This document shows positions 6,174 to 10,772 of a stretch of 16,379 nucleotides of DNA, in pieces (position 1 is the first letter of the stretch; every line of letters begins with the position of its first letter). The stretch covers positions 1 through 16,379 of the forward strand of contig DIUD01000084.1 of NCBI GenBank assembly GCA_002428225.1, in the 5' to 3' direction. The DNA comes from Roseovarius sp. UBA6167 (lineage in GTDB: Bacteria > Pseudomonadota > Alphaproteobacteria > Rhodobacterales > Rhodobacteraceae). The translations under genes were made by a program, and so were the position numbers. The notes under the pieces were generated by a model. The model saw only the letters and a program-made list of their open reading frames with translations. It was not told where the DNA came from and did no database searches.

Positions 6174-7057
6174 CCGATGCTCGATCCCTTTCAGCGGCGC
6201 TTGGCGGGCGCTGGCATGGCCGCTACGGCTGCGCGCCGTGCCCGGCGTGCCAACCCGAGCGCCGCAAGGGGCAAAACGCCCTCACGCTTTCGGATGGCAC
6301 CGATGGCAGGCTATTGGCGCACTGCAAAAAGAGCGCCTGCGCCTTCGCGGACATACTCGCGGCGGCGGGCATCCGATCCGGTGACTACCGCCCGCCCGAT
6401 CCGGCGGTTATCGCCCAGCGCGAACGCGAAGAACGCGCGCAGGCCGAGAAGCGGGCGAAGCAGGCCGAACGCTGCTGGACCGAAAGCCTGCCGATCACCG
6501 GCACCCCGGCTGAGCGGTATCTGCGAGGTCGCGGAATCACCTGCGATCTGCCCTCGACCTTGCGCTTTCACGGCGCTTGTTGGCACGGGCCGACCGCAAG
6601 GCGGTTTCCGGCAATGGTGGCGCTGATCGAGGGCGCGGACAGCTTCGCAATTCACCGGACATTCATTCGCCCGGACGGCACCGGCAAGGCCGGTCTCGAC
6701 GGCGGCGACAAGCTGATGCTTGGCTGCACCCGTGGCGGCGCTGTGCGGTTCACTGAGGGGCCGGGGCCGCTGGTGGTGGCAGAAGGTATCGAAACCGCCT
6801 TGAGCCTCGCTAGCGGGCTGCTGGGCCGTCCCGCGACGATCTGGGCGGCGTTGTCCACTAGCGGAATGCGCGCGCTGCGCCTGCCGCCCTCACCGGGTAG
6901 GCTGACGGTTGCCACGGATGGCGATGAGCCGGGCCGCGCCGCCGGTAACGACCTGGCCGAGCGTGCTCACGGGCTTGGCTGGCAAGTATCGCTCTTGCCA
7001 GCCCCTGATGGCCGGGACTGGTGCGACGTGCGCGCCGGAAAGGCGGTGGCCGCATGA
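6170..7057 (+). CDS. Zinc-finger/Toprim primase-like protein
   Basis: A 295-residue protein starting in an ATGA overlap at 6170. N-terminal Cys pairs (CAPCPAC at 21-27 and HCKKSAC at 51-57) look like a zinc ribbon of the primase type. A charged helix (about 79-102) and a GTPAERYLRGRGI segment follow, typical of the Toprim-containing primase-like proteins of mobile elements. The Toprim fold is marked by LVVAEGIETALSLASG (catalytic Glu205) and LTVATDGDEPGRAA (acidic D250-G-D252). The end GRDWCDV resembles the DWNDVL of the family. By family knowledge it probably makes or handles primers for element replication, acting with the DUF3987 ATPase encoded immediately downstream (ATGA overlap). All Toprim acidic residues are present, so it should be active. 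It lacks a full DnaG C-terminal helicase-interaction domain. Confidence 0.88.
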   Translation: MTDARSLSAALGGRWHGRYGCAPCPACQPERRKGQNALTLSDGTDGRLLAHCKKSACAFADILAAAGIRSGDYRPPDPAVIAQREREERAQAEKRAKQAERCWTESLPITGTPAERYLRGRGITCDLPSTLRFHGACWHGPTARRFPAMVALIEGADSFAIHRTFIRPDGTGKAGLDGGDKLMLGCTRGGAVRFTEGPGPLVVAEGIETALSLASGLLGRPATIWAALSTSGMRALRLPPSPGRLTVATDGDEPGRAAGNDLAERAHGLGWQVSLLPAPDGRDWCDVRAGKAVAA

Positions 7058-8550
7058 ACGTCCCCGAACCCGTGCCTTTCGTGCCAGATTGGCCTGCACC
7101 GGATGCGAAATTCCTGCGCCCGGAAGTCCCGCCAGCGCCGGAACTGCCGCTCGACGAGGTATTCGGCCCGCGCTTTGCGACATGGGCGCGTGAGGCCGCA
7201 GAGGCCAAGGGCGCGCCGCTCGACTACGCGGTTTTGTCGGTTTTGTCGGTTTTGTCCAGCGTCATTGGCAACGCCCGCTGGGTGTCGCCATGGCGCGGCT
7301 GGGCCGAGCCGCCGGTGATCTGGGCCATGCTGATCGGGTTGCCGAGTGCAGGCAAGTCACCTGCGATAGACGCCGCCCTGCAACCGCTGCGCGCTGCTGA
7401 AAAGCCTTTGCGTGAAGCCGCAGAGGCCGAGAAGAAGGCATGGTCCGAAAAGGCCGAGATTGCCAAGCTGGCCGAGTCCACATGGAAAGAGGCGGTCAAG
7501 GCCGCGATCAAGGAAGGCCAGACGCCGCCGGACAAGCCGCAGGAGGCCGACGCGGGACCGCCGCCGCATATCCCGCGCTTGGTGGTCAATGATGGCACTA
7601 TCGAGCGGCTGGGGGCGATCCTCGCAAAACAGCCGCGCGGCATATTGCAGATGCGCGATGAACTGGCTGGCTGGCTCGAAGGCATGGCAAGATATTCCGG
7701 AGGGGGCAGTGATCGGCCCTTCTGGCTCGAAGCCTACGGCGGGCGCGGATACACGGTCGAGCGCATGGGCCGTGAACCGCTCACGATTGATCGGCTCACA
7801 ATCGCGGTCATGGGTGGTGTTCAACCTGACCGCCTGAAATCTCTACTTTTCAAGGCCGACGATGACGGGCTTCTCGCGCGGTTTCTTCCGATCTGGCCCG
7901 AGCCTGCACCGCTGCGCCGCCCCGGCGCATGGGCCGATGAAGACCATATGCGGCGGATAATCGAGAAGCTTCTCACGCTCGACCTGCTGACCGATGAGCA
8001 CGACCAACAGCGCCCCTGGATAGTCGGCTTCACGGATGGCGCGCGCGACCTGATGGACGAGTTTCGGCTGGCGGTGCGCCAATGGGAGGCCGAGGCCGAG
8101 GGGCTGATGCTTTCCTTTATCGGGAAATTGCCGGGGCTGACGGCGCGCTTGTCGCTGGTGCTGGCGTTTCTCGAATGGGCGTCCGAAGGGGCCGAGGAGC
8201 CGCACCAGATAACCGTGCAGCACTTTGGCCGCGCAGCTCACCTTGTCGAAGCCTACTTCCTGCCGATGGCCCGCCGCGCCTATGCGGACGCCGCCACACC
8301 CAAGGCCGAGCGCGCTGCCCGCAGGCTTGTGCAGGTGATCCGCGAACAGGGCTGGCCGCGCTTCACGTCTCGGGACGTGTTGCGGCTCGACCGGGCCGGG
8401 CTGGGCGCGAAAGCTGCCCTCGATCCCGCTCTCGAAGCGTTGATAGAGGGCGACGCGATCCGAGCGGTGCCGGTGCAGACAGGCCCGCAAGGCGGCAGGC
8501 CGCAACGGCTCTACACCGTCAACCCGGCCATTCTCGGGGGGCAGGCATGA
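7054..8550 (+). CDS. DUF3987 P-loop protein, probable replication helicase/ATPase
   Basis: A 498-residue protein whose ATG at 7054 overlaps the Toprim stop. The P-loop is GLPSAGKS (95-102). A long charged helical insertion follows (about 110-165). PRGILQMRDELAGWLEGMAR (195-213) probably holds the Walker B acidic residues, and LTIAVMGGVQPDRLKSLLF (248-266) and DDGLLARFLPIWPEP are typical of DUF3987. The C-terminus contains a wing-like segment (RFTSRDVLRLDRAGLGAKAA). DUF3987 proteins are found next to primase-like Toprim genes in plasmids, phages and islands, and are thought to be replication ATPases. The gene therefore likely supplies the helicase half of the element's replication module. Oddity: residues 60-68 are VLS three times, encoded by three perfect 9-bp repeats (7229-7255) in an otherwise ordinary hydrophobic helix. 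Confidence 0.9.
   Translation: MNVPEPVPFVPDWPAPDAKFLRPEVPPAPELPLDEVFGPRFATWAREAAEAKGAPLDYAVLSVLSVLSSVIGNARWVSPWRGWAEPPVIWAMLIGLPSAGKSPAIDAALQPLRAAEKPLREAAEAEKKAWSEKAEIAKLAESTWKEAVKAAIKEGQTPPDKPQEADAGPPPHIPRLVVNDGTIERLGAILAKQPRGILQMRDELAGWLEGMARYSGGGSDRPFWLEAYGGRGYTVERMGREPLTIDRLTIAVMGGVQPDRLKSLLFKADDDGLLARFLPIWPEPAPLRRPGAWADEDHMRRIIEKLLTLDLLTDEHDQQRPWIVGFTDGARDLMDEFRLAVRQWEAEAEGLMLSFIGKLPGLTARLSLVLAFLEWASEGAEEPHQITVQHFGRAAHLVEAYFLPMARRAYADAATPKAERAARRLVQVIREQGWPRFTSRDVLRLDRAGLGAKAALDPALEALIEGDAIRAVPVQTGPQGGRPQRLYTVNPAILGGQA
7229..7255. repeat. 9-bp tandem repeat, three copies, in the DUF3987 gene
   Basis: CGGTTTTGT occurs three times without mismatch (7229-7237, 7238-7246, 7247-7255), giving VLS-VLS-VLS. 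The same word recurs at 8592-8609 and 8647-8655, in the reverse orientation and as a single forward copy respectively. Confidence 0.95.
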
Positions 8551-8876
8551 CCCGCTGGCTACAGGCCGCGCGAAGGGAATCCGTGGCCGGGACAAAACCG
8601 ACAAAACCGACAGAACCTTCGCCCGAGCGGGTTTTGTCAGAAAAGTCGGTTTTGTCCGGCGGCGAAAAACTCCCAGCGCCCGAAATGACGCCCGCCGAAC
8701 TCGCCCGCGACCTTTACGAGGAGCGCGCCGCGATCCGCGAATTCGACGGCGGACAGGACCGGGCCGAGGCCGAGCGCGAGGCATGGATCGAGGCCCGGCG
8801 CGCGGCTGGGATCACCGCCTTGGACGAGTGGCGGCGCAGGGCGGACGACGTGACAAACCCGGAGAACTGGCAATGA
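8547..8876 (+). CDS. Hypothetical protein, 109 aa, with repeat-derived N-terminus
   Basis: Starts in an ATGA overlap with the DUF3987 stop at 8547 and ends in an ATGA overlap with the next gene. The N-terminal 40 residues (MTRWLQAARRESVAGTKPTK then PTEPSPERVLSEKSVLSGGE) appear disordered and are largely encoded by copies of the 9-bp word and its complement (TKP-TKP-TEP, then VLS-EKS-VLS). The C-terminal 60 residues are charged and helical (TPAELARDLYEERAAIREFD, AEREAWIEARRAAGITALDE) and could form a coiled coil. No family is recognised. Tight coupling suggests it is produced with, and perhaps assists, the DUF3987 ATPase. The C-terminal half looks like a genuine protein; the N-terminal half may be shaped more by DNA-level repeats than by protein function. 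Confidence 0.75.
   Translation: MTRWLQAARRESVAGTKPTKPTEPSPERVLSEKSVLSGGEKLPAPEMTPAELARDLYEERAAIREFDGGQDRAEAEREAWIEARRAAGITALDEWRRRADDVTNPENWQ
8590..8657. repeat. Nested inverted and tandem 9-bp repeats (large potential hairpin)
   Basis: ACAAAACCG at 8592-8600 and 8601-8609 and a degenerate ACAGAACCT at 8610-8618 form a tandem array. GGACAAAACCGAC (8590-8602) is the exact complement of GTCGGTTTTGTCC (8645-8657), and inside it GACAAAACC (8600-8608) complements GGTTTTGTC (8630-8638). Two stems can therefore form, nested, inside the coding sequence of the 109-aa gene. Confidence 0.9.
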
Positions 8877-9070
8877 CGCGCACGCCGGAGGCAAGGCTAT
8901 GGCACGCGGTGCTGGCGCACGGGCTGCATGACGTGGCCAAGGGTCGGGATGCAGGCTGGCTGGGGTCACGGGACTTTGCGATTGTTTGCGCGCTGGCCGG
9001 GCTGGACCCCGAGGCGGTGCGTGGCAGCTTCGACCCAGAGCGATTCCGCGCGCTCATCCTGGCAGCGTGA
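8873..9070 (+). CDS. Small conserved phage/island protein, 65 aa
   Basis: Begins in an ATGA overlap at 8873 and reads MTRTPEARLWHAVLAHGLHD through AGWLGSRDFAIVCALAGLDPEAVRGSF. The WLGSRDF...VCALAGLDPEAV core is one I recall from short hypothetical proteins in Rhodobacteraceae phages and islands; no function is established. Two helices flank the conserved W-x-x-S-x-D-F turn. It is the last gene of the plus-strand replication operon. Its stop at 9068-9070 lies 2 bp from the stop of the convergent 53-aa gene, with no visible terminator between them. Confidence 0.75.
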   Translation: MTRTPEARLWHAVLAHGLHDVAKGRDAGWLGSRDFAIVCALAGLDPEAVRGSFDPERFRALILAA

Positions 9071-9072
9071 TC

Positions 9073-9234
9073 CTACTTGAACAGCTTGCCCAAGCCCTTG
9101 CCGGTGATACGCCCGGCGATCCTGCGCCCGACCCTGCGGGAGACCGCGCCCCTGCGCTTGGACGTGACCGCCTGCGCATCGCCGAGATACTTGGCAAAGG
9201 TATAGAGGAAGCGGCGGAACTTACTGAGCGACAT
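9073..9234 (-). CDS. Basic 53-residue conserved hypothetical protein, copy 2 (inside the element)
   Basis: MSLSKFRRFLYTFAKYLGDA followed by the same Arg/Lys/Gly-rich tail (VSRRVGRRIAGRITGKGLGK...LFK) as the gene at 1614-1775; 46 of 53 residues are identical. It is the only gene of the element on the minus strand and converges on the replication operon. The ATG at 9234 is the start position shared by both copies; in this copy the frame is open for 17 codons further upstream (to 9285). The conserved TGAGGCACGAT lies upstream in both. Unlike copy 1 it is not followed by the membrane protein gene. Possible roles (nucleic-acid or membrane-associated basic peptide) are speculative. Its presence both inside and beside the element suggests that it travels with mobile DNA. 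Confidence 0.65.
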   Translation of the reverse strand: MSLSKFRRFLYTFAKYLGDAQAVTSKRRGAVSRRVGRRIAGRITGKGLGKLFK

Positions 9235-9645
9235 GCAGCTATCGTGCCTCACGCGAGGCGGCAATGCAAGACCGCGCTGGCACAACCCAAACCCTCACGG
9301 CACCGGCTGGTTTCACTGGCTGGCATGAAGCGTTATGGTGTAACATGGGAGATATGTTGCATGGTCACGACAGCGGGGCACAGGCCCGACACGAACGCAA
9401 CGCCAGCGCGCTGGGCTTTCGCGGGGCGGGGTTGTGCTTTCGCGCTGTGCGCAACGCCTTGAAGGGCGCGGCAAGGCAACACGCGGGCAAGGGCGGGCGC
9501 GGATATGGTCCCAATGCCGGGCGATCCGGGAGGGGGGTCTCTCGCGGGGCGGGGTTATTCTTTCTCACTCCCAAAAATTCTGGTGAAATAACGCGACACG
9601 GTGCGCCGGTGCCGGGATATTCGATTAACAGCGAAAGGCAAACAC
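9235..9645. other. 411-bp gene-poor stretch with a 23-bp direct repeat
   Basis: No convincing coding sequence. A long plus-strand open frame crosses it but is rich in G, R and A with no family resemblance, and it reads antisense to the 53-aa gene at its start. Two 23-bp copies of a G-rich sequence (9419-9441 and 9542-9564, two mismatches, core GCGGGGCGGGGTT) lie 123 bp apart. The region should contain the promoters of both the 53-aa gene (leftward) and the 9646 gene (rightward), but I cannot assign them with confidence. It could also hold an origin or packaging/mobilization site. Confidence 0.55.
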
Positions 9646-10197
9646 ATGGCTAAGGAACCGGGCAAGGCAGGGAACTGGGCCGCGCAGATGGCCGAACGCA
9701 AGCCGCCCCGCGCGGCGCTGGGCCTGACGGATATGGGCGCGCTCGAAGTTAGGATAACCGGAGAGTGGGACCGGATTCTGAAAGCTTCCGGGAACGTGGC
9801 GGTTTCAGAGGGGCTTATCTCGCAAGCGGCAGCGCTTGGCTCGCATGGCATGCGGACAGACGCCGCAGCGACGGATTTCGTGCTGGGTTTCGTGGATTCC
9901 ATGAGGCCCGAGGATGCAGCCGAGGCGCTTCTACTGGCGCAAATGGCGGCAACCCATCAAGCGACGATGACGCTCGCGGGGCGCTTGAACAAGGCCGAGA
10001 ATATCACGCAACAGGACGCCGCAGAAAGGGCATTTAACAAGCTGGCGCGCACGTTTTCGGCGCAAATGGACACGTTGAAGCGGTATCGCTCGAAGGGGCA
10101 ACAGGTGGTGCGCGTTGAGCGTGTCACGGTGGAGGAAGGCGGGCAGGCGATCGTCGGGAACGTCGAGCACCGGGGGAGGGCTGGCAATGAAAGCTGA
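9646..10197 (+). CDS. Conserved island protein, 183 aa (QQVVRVERV...GGQAIVGNV type)
   Basis: Starts at ATG 9646 behind GAAAGGCA and reads MAKEPGKAGNWAAQMAERKP. A long helical body follows (about 40-147, including FVDSMRPEDAAEALLLAQMA and AERAFNKLARTFSAQMDTLK). The end YRSKGQQVVRVERVTVEEGG-QAIVGNV (147-173) is a signature I recall from hypothetical proteins of alphaproteobacterial phages and integrated islands, where it is often paired with a Cys/His HGG-motif gene, exactly as here. The molecular function is unknown to me. The next gene starts 11 bp before its stop, so the two are probably co-translated. No signal peptide or membrane helix is seen. It forms, with its partner, the last transcription unit before attR. 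Confidence 0.78.
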   Translation: MAKEPGKAGNWAAQMAERKPPRAALGLTDMGALEVRITGEWDRILKASGNVAVSEGLISQAAALGSHGMRTDAAATDFVLGFVDSMRPEDAAEALLLAQMAATHQATMTLAGRLNKAENITQQDAAERAFNKLARTFSAQMDTLKRYRSKGQQVVRVERVTVEEGGQAIVGNVEHRGRAGNES

Positions 10198-10459
10198 CGC
10201 CGACCCCCTGCACGCGGCAAACGCTGCGCCAAGGTGCGCCGCGAAATCGAAGCGCACCGGGCAGCCCTGCCGAAGCCCTGCCGTTCGCGGGTGGAGGGTG
10301 TGCCGGATGCACGGCGCGGGCGGCGGTGCGAGACCTGGGCCAGCGAATCCGGCCTGGAAGCACGGTTGCCGCAGCGGCGAAGCGGTGGCGCTGCGGAAGC
10401 TGGCGAACGCCATGCGCCGCGAGGCCCGCAAGCTGGCAAGCGAACTCGGCGACAAGTAA
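10187..10459 (+). CDS. Small Cys/His (HGG-like motif) island protein, 90 aa
   Basis: ATG 10187, with a strong GGGAGGG upstream, overlaps the 183-aa gene by 11 bp. Residues RCAAKSKRTGQPCRSPAVRG (16-35) and VCRMHGAGG (38-46) place C17, C28, C39 and H42 in a C-x10-C-x10-C-x2-H arrangement that may bind zinc. PANPAWKHGCRS (52-63) follows, then a basic C-terminal helix (ALRKLANAMRREARKLASEL). This layout (C...GxPCRxPA...CRMHGG...GNxxxxxHG) is widespread in short hypothetical proteins of phages, transposons and islands. No biochemical role is known to me; nucleic-acid binding is plausible. It lies 180 bp from attR and is the last gene of the element. Confidence 0.82.
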   Translation: MKADADPLHAANAAPRCAAKSKRTGQPCRSPAVRGWRVCRMHGAGGGARPGPANPAWKHGCRSGEAVALRKLANAMRREARKLASELGDK

Positions 10460-10491
10460 CCTTCACGGCGAGAGGCTATCCGGCGGTGGCC

Positions 10492-10509
10492 GTGTCGCAA
10501 GTGTCGCAA
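10492..10509. repeat. 9-bp tandem repeat, two copies, near attR
   Basis: GTGTCGCAA twice in a row (10492-10500, 10501-10509), in the noncoding stretch between the last gene and attR. It has the same unit length as the coding repeats and a TGTCG core in common with the CGGTTTTGT array. Confidence 0.85.
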
Positions 10510-10539
10510 CGCCCTTGCCGCTGAAATCCACCATGCCCT

Positions 10540-10582
10540 TTTCCGGCACATTCCGGCGCAGTCCCCGTTCGGGTGGGGGATA
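10540..10582. repeat. 43-bp direct repeat, right copy (decayed integrase leader)
   Basis: Matches 2175-2217 at 41 of 43 bases. Similarity goes on through attaGGAGGCAAGGTTTTT, aligning with the integrase ribosome binding site GGGAAGGCAAAGTT-ATG, but TTT stands where the start codon would be and no integrase sequence follows before the tRNA. It may be a remnant leader of a lost second integrase, or an arm-site block on the other side of attP. Confidence 0.8.
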
Positions 10583-10639
10583 ATTAGGAGGCAAGGTTTT
10601 TCTGATTATCTTTATTTTCAAGGGCTTAACATGGCAAAA

Positions 10640-10654
10640 TGGCGGACCGAGGAG
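10640..10654. repeat. attR core (within the tRNA-Arg 3' end)
   Basis: Same 15 bp as 2075-2089; here it is part of the intact tRNA gene, covering CCA, the discriminator base, the 3' acceptor strand and the beginning of the T stem. Confidence 0.85.
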
Positions 10655-10716
10655 GATTCGAACCCCCGACCCCTTGATTCGTAGTCAAGTACTCTATCCA
10701 GCTGAGCTATCGGTCC
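10640..10716 (-). tRNA. tRNA-Arg (ACG)
   Basis: The complement reads GGACCGA (acceptor), TA, a D arm GCTCAGCTGGATAGAGT, an anticodon arm CTTGA-CTACGAA-TCAAG with anticodon ACG (10680-10682 as CGT on the plus strand), a T arm with GGTTCGAATCC, and the acceptor complement TCGGTCC, G, CCA encoded. All stems pair, so the gene is intact and should decode CGU (and, with inosine, CGC/CGA). The 3' end is the integration target of the adjoining element, which keeps the tRNA functional. Confidence 0.97.
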
Positions 10717-10772
10717 GTTGGGGCAGCGTTTAGACTTTGCCACCGAATGATGCAAGGGGGCAGGGGACAGAT

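Larger units (their letters stand above)
2075..10654. mobile_element. Integrative element of about 8.6 kb in tRNA-Arg(ACG)
   Basis: Both ends carry the 15-bp direct repeat TGGCGGACCGAGGAG, which is the complement of the 3' end of the tRNA-Arg gene (CCA, discriminator, acceptor and start of the T stem). The intact tRNA is at the right end (10640-10716, minus strand), and only the 15-bp 3' fragment is at the left. A P4-type tyrosine integrase lies 147 bp inside the left end, as is normal for tRNA-targeting elements. Contents in order: integrase, unknown 206-aa gene, AlpA-type regulator, a replication-like operon (SSB-tail twins, DUF3102, Toprim, DUF3987, two small genes), a convergent 53-aa gene and a two-gene terminal unit. 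No relaxase, type IV secretion, capsid or terminase genes are recognised, so it should need help to transfer. It may be an integrative mobilizable element or a phage satellite. Confidence 0.85.

Noticed and set aside
7229..8655. CRISPR array
   Set aside because: The repeats are 9-bp direct tandems without spacers, inside coding sequence; no cas genes are present.
9264..9653. Plus-strand frame of 129 codons in the gene-poor stretch
   Set aside because: Low-complexity G/R/A-rich translation, weak start, overlaps the 53-aa gene antisense and contains a noncoding-looking direct repeat.
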